DNA of 64,000 bases from Bacillota bacterium (GCA_019420525.1 JAHZHA010000003.1:1-64000); one strand, 5' to 3'; positions 15,923-24,968 are shown, counted from the first letter of the stretch. The notes: generated by a model not told the origin, from the letters alone. Translations and numbers: made by a program.

Positions 15923-18536
15923 CTGCGTTCACCTCCTCCGTCCCTTTCTCCGTACGGATTTCTTCCGCCGGCGCTTTGCCTGCCGGACTTTCTTCCGTCT
16001 GCATTTCCGCCGTCCGGGGTTCTTCTGTCTGATAAATCCCGGTTTCCAGTATGCCTGAGACATCTCCGCGGATTACGCCGCGGATCTCAGCATCGATCAT
16101 ACCGGATACTTTTCCGTGGACCCGTCCGTTTACATAGACTGTACCGCTGACACTGCGGCTGACCTCCGGCATTTTAAGATTGAACCGGGTCTTTTCCACG
16201 ATTTTGTCCCCCAGGAAGAGAATCTGAGGCAGGATAAACATGACCAGAAAGATGGAGATCAGAGTACCCCAGCACAGGCATTCGCCGATGCCTGCGATGG
16301 CAGGTTCGGTGGTGATTCCTGCGATGAGGAAGCCGGCTGCCGAAAGAATACTTCCGGAAGTGAGCACCGTAGGGAAGGACATGTTCAGAGCCTGGATGAC
16401 AGCGTCTCTCTGCGGCATCTGTGTTTTCAGCTCATTGTACCAGGAGGAGATCACGATGGCGTAATCGATATTGGCTCCCATCTGTATCGCGGTGACGATC
16501 AGGTAACTCATGAAGAATATGGGTTCCTGTGTCATGCCGGAAAAAGAGAAGTTCAGCCAGATACTGCCCTGTATCACCAGAATGAGGAGAACGGGAAGAC
16601 CTACGGACTGGAATGTAAAAAGCAGTACGATGATGACGAACAGCGCCGACAGGATACTTATGAGGATATTATCCCGGGAGAAGGATACGGAAAGATCGTA
16701 GTCGCTTGTGGAATCGCCTGTCAGATAGATACTGTCGGCATCGTAATATTGTTCCGCTTCCCGGTGTATCGTCTTGAGAAACGCAAACGTTTCTTCTCCT
16801 TCTTCCGGCAGATTCAGACTGATGAGTATGCGGGTGTAGTTTTCCCCCAGCATCTGTTCCCGGGCAGAGGAAAGCTGGCTGAAGAGATTGTCCAGATCCT
16901 CCTGCTGCTCGTCGTCCAGACTGACATAACCTTCTTCCACCTTGTCATATGCGAAGAAAAACATATCCATCAGAGGTACGGAATAGTCGCTGATGCCTCC
17001 CGCGATCCGGCCGTATTCTTCAGACTCGGCGGCGTAGGCGGTGTAGAGGAGGCAGACCATATCGTAATCCAGGTCTGTCATTTCGGAAAACTGTCTCGGG
17101 GTGAGAGAATCCGTCAGCACGTAGTCGTCGGTGACTTCGATATTTGACAGACCTGTGGCATAATCAATTTCATCATGAGTCTGAAGACTGGCCAGCAGTT
17201 TTTTCTCACTGTCATAATCACCTTTGGGAACCATCAGTGCCATGATGTTCTGCGCACCGAAAGTGTCATCGATTTTCTGCTCCGCGATCTGGGTCTCATT
17301 CTGCCGTACCGTTTCCAGCTGCGAATATCCGTAGACATAAGGGCATTTGTTGGAAAAGAAGAACGCGGAGACGAGAGTGAGTGCGAACAGCGGAACAAAC
17401 ACGTAACACAGTCTCAGTGTCAGTTTGCCCCAGCGGCTGATATCGGGAATAAAGCTGCGGTGCTGTGTTCGTTCCATCATTCCCGAGAAAACCATCAGCA
17501 GTCCGGGCATGAGCGTGAATACGGAAAGCATGCTGAAAAGAATCGCCTTGATGAGGATGATTCCCATATCGAATCCGATGCGGAACTGCATGAACATCAT
17601 TGCGGCGAGACCGGAGATCGTGGTAAGGCTGCTGGCAGATATGGAAGGAATGGCTGCACTTACTGCAGCGATGCAGGCTTCTCTTTTTTCAGCATGTTCT
17701 CTCTCTTCCAAAAAGCGATGAAGCATGATAATTGCGTAATCGATAGACAGAGCCAGCTGGAGAACGACGGTCACCGAATCGGAGACAAAGGAAATCTCTC
17801 CGAAAATAAAGTTGGTCCCCATGTTCATCAGGGCTGCCGCAATAAAAGTGATGAGCATCACGGGTATTTCCGCATAGGAACGCGATGTCAGGAGCAGGAC
17901 GAGGATGATGATGACGGCGGCCACAGCCAGGATGATTTTCATCTCATCTGCCAGAGCGTCCGCCTGAGAATCTCCCACGGTGCTTTCGATGTAAAAATCG
18001 TAGGGCTCCAGATATTCGCGTATGGATTCCATGGCGGCAAGACTGGACGCATCGTCGTCTTCTCCGTCAAAAGTTACGGTGATGAGCGCGTCGCTGCCTT
18101 TCATGCAGTCGGCGGCATCTTCCGCTGTCTGTGACGCGCTGTCGCTGCCTTTCATGCAGTCGGCGGCATCTTCCGCTGTCTGTGACGCGCTGTCGCTGCC
18201 GGAGGCCGTGCCGTCTCCCGTGACCGCGGATGTCACGCCGTCTGTTTTTTCCAGTTCTTCCGCAAGATGAGAGGCGATATCATAAGTTACATTTGAGACC
18301 ATAATCCTCGCCGTTCCGTAAGTAGTGAATTCCTCGTCCATCAGGCTGAGGCCCTGACGCGTTTCGGTGGAATCCGGGAGGTATTCTGTGATATCGTTGC
18401 AGACACTGACCCAGCTGCGGGAAAAAAGGCAGAAGATCAGAATGCAGATATAGAGAAAAAATATGAGATTGCGCTTATCCACGATAAACGCGGCAAGCTT
18501 TATCAAAAAGGATGATTTTCCTGTTTCCTCGCTCAA
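15903..18536 (-). CDS. MMPL/RND family transporter
   Basis: Membrane transporter of 877 residues with the duplicated RND layout: one N-terminal span, a large outer loop, a block of spans (SFVSDSVTVVLQLALSIDYA leading into IIMLHRFLEE), a second outer loop and a second block (AIQMGANIDYAIVISSWYNE). It probably exports lipids or other hydrophobic substrates to the cell surface. Its cytoplasmic tail contains an alternating Gly/Val stretch (VYVNGRVHGKVSGMIDAEIR) that looks like a short bactofilin-type beta strand ladder. The first outer loop carries a perfect 17-residue tandem duplication (SDSASQTAEDAADCMKG). The start has TTTTGAGCGAGG upstream. It is divergent from a TetR regulator and coupled to the GLUG protein. 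Confidence 0.9.
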   Translation of the reverse strand: MSEETGKSSFLIKLAAFIVDKRNLIFFLYICILIFCLFSRSWVSVCNDITEYLPDSTETRQGLSLMDEEFTTYGTARIMVSNVTYDIASHLAEELEKTDGVTSAVTGDGTASGSDSASQTAEDAADCMKGSDSASQTAEDAADCMKGSDALITVTFDGEDDDASSLAAMESIREYLEPYDFYIESTVGDSQADALADEMKIILAVAAVIIILVLLLTSRSYAEIPVMLITFIAAALMNMGTNFIFGEISFVSDSVTVVLQLALSIDYAIIMLHRFLEEREHAEKREACIAAVSAAIPSISASSLTTISGLAAMMFMQFRIGFDMGIILIKAILFSMLSVFTLMPGLLMVFSGMMERTQHRSFIPDISRWGKLTLRLCYVFVPLFALTLVSAFFFSNKCPYVYGYSQLETVRQNETQIAEQKIDDTFGAQNIMALMVPKGDYDSEKKLLASLQTHDEIDYATGLSNIEVTDDYVLTDSLTPRQFSEMTDLDYDMVCLLYTAYAAESEEYGRIAGGISDYSVPLMDMFFFAYDKVEEGYVSLDDEQQEDLDNLFSQLSSAREQMLGENYTRILISLNLPEEGEETFAFLKTIHREAEQYYDADSIYLTGDSTSDYDLSVSFSRDNILISILSALFVIIVLLFTFQSVGLPVLLILVIQGSIWLNFSFSGMTQEPIFFMSYLIVTAIQMGANIDYAIVISSWYNELKTQMPQRDAVIQALNMSFPTVLTSGSILSAAGFLIAGITTEPAIAGIGECLCWGTLISIFLVMFILPQILFLGDKIVEKTRFNLKMPEVSRSVSGTVYVNGRVHGKVSGMIDAEIRGVIRGDVSGILETGIYQTEEPRTAEMQTEESPAGKAPAEEIRTEKGTEEVNADEKESR
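18091..18200. repeat. 51-bp perfect tandem duplication in the MMPL gene
   Basis: The 51-base unit at 18091-18141 is repeated without change at 18142-18192, and the first eight bases follow again (18193-18200). It encodes two copies of SDSASQTAEDAADCMKG in the first extracellular loop. The length is a multiple of three, so gain or loss of a copy keeps the frame. Confidence 0.95.
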
Positions 18537-18723
18537 AATTTCAGCTCCCTTCTACTGTTTTTTCTTTCAGAATAAAAAAAAACGGGAGCCGGGTGCAAGA
18601 TGCAGAATGGGGCCGGGTGTCAGAAGTGTGCGGCCGGAAGAGACGGCGTTTCTGTGACAGCCGCACCGGGATATGTTATACTGGACGAAAACGGAAGAAA
18701 ATCATCCGTGCTGCGGAGGAAAA

Positions 18724-19353
18724 ATGGGAAAACGGAATTATGGAAACGGATGCGGAGCGAAGCAGGAGATTTGTGCCGCCCTGAAGGAACTTATGGCGCA
18801 AAAGCCTCTGAATAAGATCACGGTGGCAGAGATTATGAAAAACTGTGGTATGGTGCGCCAGCATTTTTATTATCATTTCGAAGACATTTATGATGCGGTG
18901 CATTGGATGTTTGAAGCGGAAGCGGTAGATCGTCTGCGGGAGTATGAGGAAGATAGAATGTGGCAGGACGGTCTGCTTCACTTTTTCAGATATCTCGAAG
19001 ATAATCGGGAGGTCTGTCTCTGCGCGCTGAATTCCATGAATCGCGAGCATCTCAAATCTTTTTTCAAAAAAGACATTCAGGCCATCGTACAGAGCACAAT
19101 TCAGACGATTGCCGGTGAGATTTACTACGATATGGGCGAAAGAGAGCTGACTCTGCTGACCGCGTTTTATGTGGGAGCACTGGTGAATATGGCCGAAGAC
19201 TGGCTGCTGGGAGAGATAAAGGAGAGTCCGAAGGAGCTGGTGGAGTTCATGGATCATATGCTCCGAAATCATGCCAGAGGAGGGGCTCTGTCCGTGAGTA
19301 AGAATATTTCAGAAAGAGAAGATGAAAAAGAAATAGACCATTCCGATGTCTGA
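18724..19353 (+). CDS. TetR/AcrR family transcriptional regulator
   Basis: About 209 residues. The N-terminal helix-turn-helix reads KQEICAALKELMAQKPLNKI, then TVAEIMKNCGMVRQHFYYHF, followed by a helical ligand-binding domain. This is the TetR subgroup related to dihydroxyacetone-kinase regulators, with a short first helix. GGAGGA lies before the ATG at 18724. The frame is open further upstream, but those starts have no ribosome site. It is divergent from the MMPL-GLUG operon and ends in its own terminator, so it most likely represses that operon until a membrane-active compound binds. Confidence 0.88.
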   Translation: MGKRNYGNGCGAKQEICAALKELMAQKPLNKITVAEIMKNCGMVRQHFYYHFEDIYDAVHWMFEAEAVDRLREYEEDRMWQDGLLHFFRYLEDNREVCLCALNSMNREHLKSFFKKDIQAIVQSTIQTIAGEIYYDMGERELTLLTAFYVGALVNMAEDWLLGEIKESPKELVEFMDHMLRNHARGGALSVSKNISEREDEKEIDHSDV

Positions 19354-19382
19354 AGAGGAGTCGGAATGGTCTATTTTTCTGT
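19331..19382 (+). terminator. Terminator of the TetR gene
   Basis: AAATAGACCATTCCGA and TCGGAATGGTCTATTT form a perfect 16-bp stem that overlaps the TetR stop codon and ends in a T tract. Its core GACCATTCC is the same as in the terminator at 12645-12690, at the other end of the MMPL-GLUG unit. Confidence 0.85.
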
Positions 19383-19429
19383 GACAGTGTGTGCGGAAAT
19401 GGTGAAATGAAGTGAAATACGCAGAAGTT

Positions 19430-20125
19430 TCAGCAGGTGAGAGGGGAGAGTATACCCTGCAGAACGAAACGCGCGTCCTCGAAATCGTAGCTGCAGGTGG
19501 ACAGGGTCACAATCGGATCATCTGCCCCGGGGATGACGTCGCTTTCAAAGAAGGAACGGCCGGCGGTTGACTCGAGCCACAGGCTGAACTGGCGGTCGTC
19601 GCTGAATTCCACACGCCAGGCGTCGCTCGCCGTATCTGCCGTATAAGCGGTGAAGAGCGCGATCCCGTAAGTCGCTTCCGGGGTGATCAGATACATGACG
19701 GGATGTTCGTCGTAATATGACTGTTCCCTGTAATTTTCCAGAGCTGCGAACATAGAGCCGTCTTTCATATGATGTCCGTAGATGACGAAATGCCGGTCCG
19801 AAAAATCCGCCGCCGATCTGTTGTCGAGAAAGAGACAGCCGGCGGAACCCTGCGACCCGTCGAAAAGATGGTCCAGATAATAGGAGTTGTCATCACTCCG
19901 TACAACCGGATAGCTGAGAACGCCGGGACAATAGAGCCAGGCGGCAGTATCCTGATTGATTTTCCGGAGGACGCCGAAATCTACCGACGGAAGGTCTTCC
20001 GAGACCTCCGGCTCAGAAAGAGATTCCTGCCTGAGTTCCGAATAGACACCACTGTTGTGACGGCTTTCCATCCATTGGGAAAATAGCTGAAAGCCGCTGA
20101 ATTTGAAACATATGATTACATACAT
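19430..20125 (-). CDS. Class B sortase
   Basis: Transpeptidase of about 231 residues. The catalytic His is in VIYGHHMKDGSMF, the Cys in VTLSTCSYDF and the Arg in DARFVLQGIL, in the order and spacing of SrtB-type enzymes. It should attach surface proteins to the peptidoglycan or to a pilin at the outer membrane face. The N-terminal hydrophobic stretch (MYVIICFKFSGFQLF) is short for a membrane anchor and no clear ribosome site precedes the ATG, so the true start or an upstream frameshift is uncertain. It is divergent from a response regulator gene. The only nearby candidate substrate is the protein at 21023-22924, whose sorting motif is not a known one. Confidence 0.85.
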   Translation of the reverse strand: MYVIICFKFSGFQLFSQWMESRHNSGVYSELRQESLSEPEVSEDLPSVDFGVLRKINQDTAAWLYCPGVLSYPVVRSDDNSYYLDHLFDGSQGSAGCLFLDNRSAADFSDRHFVIYGHHMKDGSMFAALENYREQSYYDEHPVMYLITPEATYGIALFTAYTADTASDAWRVEFSDDRQFSLWLESTAGRSFFESDVIPGADDPIVTLSTCSYDFEDARFVLQGILSPLTC

Positions 20126-20161
20126 TATCTGTCAGAAACGCGAGATTATCTACAAAATCCC

Positions 20162-20183
20162 GGTAATGTGACGGTAATGTGAC
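20162..20183 (+). promoter_or_regulatory. 11-bp tandem direct repeat upstream of the response regulator
   Basis: GGTAATGTGAC occurs twice in a row (20162-20172, 20173-20183). A spacing of 11 bases, one helical turn, is what OmpR/PhoB-type regulators use for tandem half-sites. It lies between the divergent sortase and regulator genes and could control both. Confidence 0.5.
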
Positions 20184-20264
20184 TTTTACGCTTTTAAGTG
20201 ATAGTGCATAATTTTTATTATGTTATATAATGTAGGAAGGTATAATAAAGAAGGGAGGAAGGAA

Positions 20265-20999
20265 ATGTATCGCGTATTGCTGGTAGACGATGATATGCAT
20301 ATTCAAAATACAAATGAAATTTTTTTGAGAAAGCAGGGATATGAAGTTTTTCGGGCGGATAGTGGAGAGGAAGCTCTTGCTTTGGCTCAGACAGCGGCTT
20401 TTGATGCCGTGGTGTTAGATGTGGACATGCCCGGGATGGACGGAGTAACTGTCTGTCGCCATCTGAGAGAAAAGAGCAGAGTACCCGTGATTTTTCTTTC
20501 TGCCTACGCGGAGACGGATGACAGGATTAAGGGACTGATGGCGGGAGGTGACGATTATCTGGGAAAGCCGTATTCCCTTGTCGAACTTGAGCTGCGCCTG
20601 CGCCTGCGCATCGAACGGCATAATAATATCGTGAAAGGCGAAGTTCTGCGAAGCGGGAAGCTGGAAATCGATCTGGGTCTGAGAGAGGTCCGTTACGAGG
20701 AAAGAAAAATCTCTCTCACTGCGCTGGAATTCGATCTTCTGGCTTTCCTGGCCCAGAATCCCGGTCAGGTATTCTCCTATGAGCAATTATACGATCGGGT
20801 GTGGAAAGCTCCCATCAATCAGGGTCGTCACAATATACAAGTGTGTATGGCCAGAGTCAGGCAGAAGCTGGACCGTCTGTGTCCCGGTGCGGGGTATGTG
20901 GAGACGGTGAGGAGAAAGGGATACCGCTTCCGCGGAGAAGAAGAGGCGGAAAAAAACACCCCGGAAATCCGGGGTGACGGGAATGATAGAAATATGTAA
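20265..20999 (+). CDS. OmpR family response regulator
   Basis: About 244 residues. The receiver domain has the acidic pair in LLVDDDMH, the phosphorylated Asp in VLDVDMPGMDG and the Lys in GKPYS. The C-terminal winged helix reads ISLTALEFDLLAFLAQNPGQ, with YVETVRRKGYRFRGE at its end. AAGGGAGGAAGG lies before the ATG at 20265. The cognate kinase is almost certainly the gene at 23001-24968, separated from it by a surface-protein gene on the opposite strand. It probably binds the tandem repeat just upstream and controls the sortase and surface-protein genes. Confidence 0.92.
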   Translation: MYRVLLVDDDMHIQNTNEIFLRKQGYEVFRADSGEEALALAQTAAFDAVVLDVDMPGMDGVTVCRHLREKSRVPVIFLSAYAETDDRIKGLMAGGDDYLGKPYSLVELELRLRLRIERHNNIVKGEVLRSGKLEIDLGLREVRYEERKISLTALEFDLLAFLAQNPGQVFSYEQLYDRVWKAPINQGRHNIQVCMARVRQKLDRLCPGAGYVETVRRKGYRFRGEEEAEKNTPEIRGDGNDRNM

Positions 21000-21022
21000 A
21001 AAATGTTTATAAAATAATTTTA

Positions 21023-22903
21023 TTATCTCTTCCTACGGAAATGAAAGACACCGGCTGTCGCCGCCGCGATCAGGCCGCAGAAAACGAATCCCACTGCTGC
21101 TGCGAGAATTTGAGCGCTACGGGAGAGTGTGCGGGGAGCTGACGTGTCGTTTCCTGTTTCATCTGTTGCGGTACCTGTGCTCGAAAGGGAAACGTCAGCC
21201 CTTATTGTTTCAGACGTATTCCCTGCGCCGTTCTCTGAAGAAGAGGAACCGGCGACTGCCGCACGAGAAAGAGTTTCTGAAGGAACGGAAGAAAAATATC
21301 CTATAGCCGGCAGATCGGCAGTTTCCTCTGCAGCAGGAAGCGGGTTTCTTTCATCAGGCTGGGTCACCGTTGAATTTCCAGGCTTATTTGTTTCATCAGA
21401 GCTTTCCAAAGATCCCGGTGAGGATTCTGAGATTGCGGTATCTGTGCCGTCAGGCGGAGTATAAGGTTCTGTAACACTGTCAGGGAATTTATCCGGTACA
21501 GGTTCAGGTTCTCTTTCCGGCGTTACGGGCGATGTGCTTCCGCCCCGGTTGCCGGACTGATCGTCGCTATCATCCGTCGGGAGGAGAAATGCGTCTGAAA
21601 CCCAAAATTCCGGTGCCCAGGAATCTTCCGCGGTGATACGGTACCAGCGGGGCGTATCATCGGGAACTTCGAAAATACAGACATAATTGCCGTCAGTATC
21701 CTGGACGATATCGAAAACGTCACTATCCCATTCGATCCATGTCTTGCCTTCATCGTATGAGACTTCACCGCAGATTTCCCCTGCATCTTCAGGGAATTCG
21801 GGTACCGTCAGTTCGGCCGTGCAGGCGTCGTTCCCGTGCCAGGAGGTATCTGTCACTACGATTTTTCCCGGTGTGTACCAGTGGACCGTCAGGGTTAGGG
21901 GACGGAACGAGAGTAGAGGCTGACCGTTTTCATCCGCAAAGGAGCCGGAAAGTGTTACTTCGCCGGAAGTTTCACCCGAATATCCGCTCATATCCCAGAC
22001 GAGTGAGACGTCTGTCCTGTCTTCCGAACCCATATACTGGAGATTGCATCTCATAGAAGCAGGGAGATGTTCTCTGGTGAGTAGTGTGCCTTCTTCCAGA
22101 TAGACGTCATCAGGCGTGTCGCACTCGTTATTTACCAGAGGAGGGCTCCAGCTGACGAGACCTTCGCTGTTTTGTATGGCGGTGAGCGTCACAGAGGCTC
22201 CGGGCTCCTGAACGATCAGAAAACCCTCGCCGTCCGTATCAAACAGAGTGGAGGTGAGATTCAGCGTGCCTCCGGCTTTTACCACGATCAGTCCTTTTTT
22301 TGACAGCGTGCCGCTGATGACAGGAGAAGCTTCGCTGTCGCTGCCGATGGAAAGCGTTCCGATGCTGAGAAAACCGCCGTTTTCCACGACGATCTGACCG
22401 GAGAGCTGAACCGTCAGATTTCCAGGGTACATACCTTCCGGCAGCTGATTTCCTGCAAATTCAGAGGAGATGGTCGTATATTCGATGCATTCTCCCTCGC
22501 CGATAGTCATGGAATCGAGTACTACCGTATAATTTTCTACGGAGGAATCCGAGTCGCCGGACAGATCCGGAAGAGTACCCTGGTCGATAGAAGGAAGATC
22601 GCTCGGATCGCCAGTAGGAGGGTCGCCCTGGTCGATGGAAGGAGGATCATCCGGATCGTCGGCAGGAGGGTCGTCCTGGTCGATGGAAGGAGGATCACCC
22701 GGATCGCCGGCAGGAGGGTCGTCCTGGTCGATGGAAGGAGGATCACTCGGATCGTCGGCAGGAGGGGCGGTAACAGAAGATCCTGTATCCGTTTCAGTAA
22801 ATTCGCCGGCAAAGACAGGTACAACGCTGTACCAGCCCAGTGAAAGTGTCAGAATGCACAGCAGCGGCAGGAAAATAAATTTTCTGTTTTTTCTGAGTAT
22901 CAT
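21023..22903 (-). CDS. Surface protein with Pro/Asp repeats and C-terminal anchor
   Basis: I do not recognise a named family for this roughly 626-residue protein. It has a signal peptide (FIFLPLLCILTLSLGWYSVV, cut near VFAGE). A spacer of four 16-residue repeats of the type DPSDPPSIDQDDPPAG follows. The middle holds beta-rich segments that look like bacterial cell-surface folds. A Ser/Thr-rich stalk ends in a membrane span (ILAAAVGFVFCGLIAAATAG) and RRKR. That C-terminus has the form of a sortase signal, but the residues before it (NDTSAPRTLSR) are not LPxTG or NPxTN. I place the start at the second Met, after AAAGGGG; a first ATG at 22924 is in frame. It converges on the response regulator. 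Confidence 0.8.
   Translation of the reverse strand: MILRKNRKFIFLPLLCILTLSLGWYSVVPVFAGEFTETDTGSSVTAPPADDPSDPPSIDQDDPPAGDPGDPPSIDQDDPPADDPDDPPSIDQGDPPTGDPSDLPSIDQGTLPDLSGDSDSSVENYTVVLDSMTIGEGECIEYTTISSEFAGNQLPEGMYPGNLTVQLSGQIVVENGGFLSIGTLSIGSDSEASPVISGTLSKKGLIVVKAGGTLNLTSTLFDTDGEGFLIVQEPGASVTLTAIQNSEGLVSWSPPLVNNECDTPDDVYLEEGTLLTREHLPASMRCNLQYMGSEDRTDVSLVWDMSGYSGETSGEVTLSGSFADENGQPLLSFRPLTLTVHWYTPGKIVVTDTSWHGNDACTAELTVPEFPEDAGEICGEVSYDEGKTWIEWDSDVFDIVQDTDGNYVCIFEVPDDTPRWYRITAEDSWAPEFWVSDAFLLPTDDSDDQSGNRGGSTSPVTPEREPEPVPDKFPDSVTEPYTPPDGTDTAISESSPGSLESSDETNKPGNSTVTQPDERNPLPAAEETADLPAIGYFSSVPSETLSRAAVAGSSSSENGAGNTSETIRADVSLSSTGTATDETGNDTSAPRTLSRSAQILAAAVGFVFCGLIAAATAGVFHFRRKR
22565..22753. repeat. 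48-bp coding tandem repeats (Pro/Asp spacer)
   Basis: Four units of about 48 bases encode the D-P-x-D-P-P-S-I-D-Q repeats of the surface protein. Units differ by point changes, and the last is one codon shorter. Confidence 0.9.
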
Positions 22904-23000
22904 AGGCGTAGAAACCCCTTTCATTTTATCTGAAATGATATTTGAATTTGTTATTCAATTTATTTTTTATTTATCCCCGGATGATTTTGTGAGGTGCATC

Positions 23001-24968
23001 ATGAACAGACAGACAGGATACAGCATTGTGATTATCACGATTGTACTGCTGATCGGAATATCGGCCTGCTGGCATCTGTTCCAGTGGGACAATAAATATA
23101 CTTCGGCGCTTCCGGGAGGATATGGGTATAACGTTCTCCAGGATGATCCCGATGATACCGCTTTTCTGGTGGACGGATGGGAATATTATCCCGGTGAATT
23201 ACTGGATCCCGAAGATTTTGCTGGAGGTATTTCTCCGGAATTCTACACATATATCGGAGAATATCCGAATTTTTCAGCGCATCTGGGCAGTCCGTACGGT
23301 GCTGTCACTTATCGTCTGATCCTGAAAAACGAAGGACAGCCTGTAGAATTGGCTCTCTACCTACAGGAACTGCTGTGCGCGGGCAGAGTTTACATCGACG
23401 GCCGGCTCGCAGGCAGTCAGGGAGAAATATCACCCTATTCGCCGAGCGTAACAGACAGTATTTACAGTTTTACGGCAGACGGAGATACGGAGATCATCGT
23501 GCAGTGCGTCAATTACACTCATTATTATTCCGGCATGTATTATCCTCCTGCGATAGGAACTCCGGAAGCTGTCTTCCGGATGATCGCGCTTCGTATGATC
23601 GTATATGGATTTCTGTGTTTTGTATCGCTGACCGTGGCACTCGTCAATTTGTCCCAGTGGCTGAGAGGGCATGACAGGGCGGCGCGGCGAATGGGTCTGC
23701 TGTGTCTGTTTTATTCGATCTGGATATCGTATCCGTTTTTCCGTCTGCTGAATATCTCTGCCATACGTCCTCTGTATGCGCTGGAAGATTTCTGCAGCAG
23801 CGGGGTTCTTCTGTGTGCGGTTCTTCTGGCAGGAGAATTATCGGACATGGAAAAACGCTGGTATCAACGGAAAATCGCTGTGCCGCTTTCCACCGGTCTG
23901 TGCGCTGTAACCGTATTATTTCCATTATTAATTTTACCACACGCACCTATGATCATCAATCTTTACGGGACGTTCCTGTTCTTCTGGAAACTGATGATCG
24001 GTATCTATCTGCTATTTCTGGCGGGTTTCGCTCTGCACTTCAGCGTTCTCGCGAGGCGTTGTCTGCTGTGCGCATCGGGACTTTACGGTCTTTGTCTCAT
24101 ATTCTCAGTGGTGACGGTGAATCACTTTGAACCGGTCTCCGGGGCGTGGCCGCAGGAGTACGGCGGATTCGTTCTGGTTCTGGGATTTGCAGCACTGATG
24201 GTACAGAGAGGAGTCATGATTGCCCGGGAAAACCGCCGCTTGACTCACCATCTTCAGGATGAAGTGGAGAAAAAGACGAGGGGAATGGAAACCCTGCTGA
24301 AAGAACGACGGGAACTTCTGGCAAACCTGCTTCATGATGTAAAGAATCCCCTTTCTGCTCTGCAGAGCTATGCCGAATTGGTACGAAACGGCGGTGTAGA
24401 ACTCGATAGGGAAACGGCAGATTATCTGGAGGCCCTTGTGGAACGTGCAGAGACGGTAGGTCAGCGTTTTGACCAGCTGCAGAATTTTTCAAGAGGTGAG
24501 CGGGAAATATCATCTGCGAGCATGATCTGTCTAAATGATTTTTTGCAGGATTTCTATAAGAGGAACCGTCCTGATATGGAGATCAGCGGCCTCAGCTTTT
24601 ATCTGCGTCTGCCCGGGGAAAGACTGAAAGTGCGGGGAAGCGAGGAAAGGCTGACAGTTGCTCTTGAGAACCTCTGTTACAACGCGCTGTCCTTTACGAA
24701 TGAAGACGGAATGGTGGAACTTGCCTTGCAGACAGACGGGCAAAATGCCGTAATTTCAGTAAGAGACACGGGAGTCGGGATTTCGGAGGAAGATCTGCCG
24801 CATATATTTGACAGAGGATTTTCCAGCCGCCCGGACGGAGGCGGAGAAGGCCTGGGACTGTTTCTAGTAAAGAAAATCGCGCTAGAACATAATGGCCTTG
24901 CAGAGGTGCAGTCACGGAAAGGTAAGGGCAGCACTTTTCTGCTCAAGCTGCCTCTGTGCGAAGATTGA
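23001..24968 (+). CDS. Membrane sensor histidine kinase
   Basis: About 656 residues. An N-terminal span (YSIVIITIVLLIGISACWHL) precedes an extracellular domain of about 180 residues (YRLILKNEGQPVELALYLQE, like the 7TMR-DISM extracellular jelly roll). About seven further spans follow, and then a coiled coil and the kinase core. The H-box is LLHDVKNPLSALQSYAEL. The ATP-binding motifs are VRDTGVGISEEDLPHIFDRG and GEGLGLFLVKK. GAGGTG is placed before the ATG at 23001. It should pair with the response regulator at 20265. The extracellular sensor domain suggests that the signal is outside the cell, possibly wall-derived or carbohydrate-like. Confidence 0.9.
   Translation: MNRQTGYSIVIITIVLLIGISACWHLFQWDNKYTSALPGGYGYNVLQDDPDDTAFLVDGWEYYPGELLDPEDFAGGISPEFYTYIGEYPNFSAHLGSPYGAVTYRLILKNEGQPVELALYLQELLCAGRVYIDGRLAGSQGEISPYSPSVTDSIYSFTADGDTEIIVQCVNYTHYYSGMYYPPAIGTPEAVFRMIALRMIVYGFLCFVSLTVALVNLSQWLRGHDRAARRMGLLCLFYSIWISYPFFRLLNISAIRPLYALEDFCSSGVLLCAVLLAGELSDMEKRWYQRKIAVPLSTGLCAVTVLFPLLILPHAPMIINLYGTFLFFWKLMIGIYLLFLAGFALHFSVLARRCLLCASGLYGLCLIFSVVTVNHFEPVSGAWPQEYGGFVLVLGFAALMVQRGVMIARENRRLTHHLQDEVEKKTRGMETLLKERRELLANLLHDVKNPLSALQSYAELVRNGGVELDRETADYLEALVERAETVGQRFDQLQNFSRGEREISSASMICLNDFLQDFYKRNRPDMEISGLSFYLRLPGERLKVRGSEERLTVALENLCYNALSFTNEDGMVELALQTDGQNAVISVRDTGVGISEEDLPHIFDRGFSSRPDGGGEGLGLFLVKKIALEHNGLAEVQSRKGKGSTFLLKLPLCED

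Noticed and set aside
22565..22753. Repeats that could suggest a CRISPR array
   Set aside because: The repeats are contiguous, without spacers, and encode a Pro/Asp-rich protein segment in frame. No CRISPR array or cas gene is present.
22635..23000. Gly/Ser-rich upstream extension of the histidine kinase frame
   Set aside because: It is the complement of the Pro/Asp repeat gene. The kinase has a good ribosome site and start at 23001.
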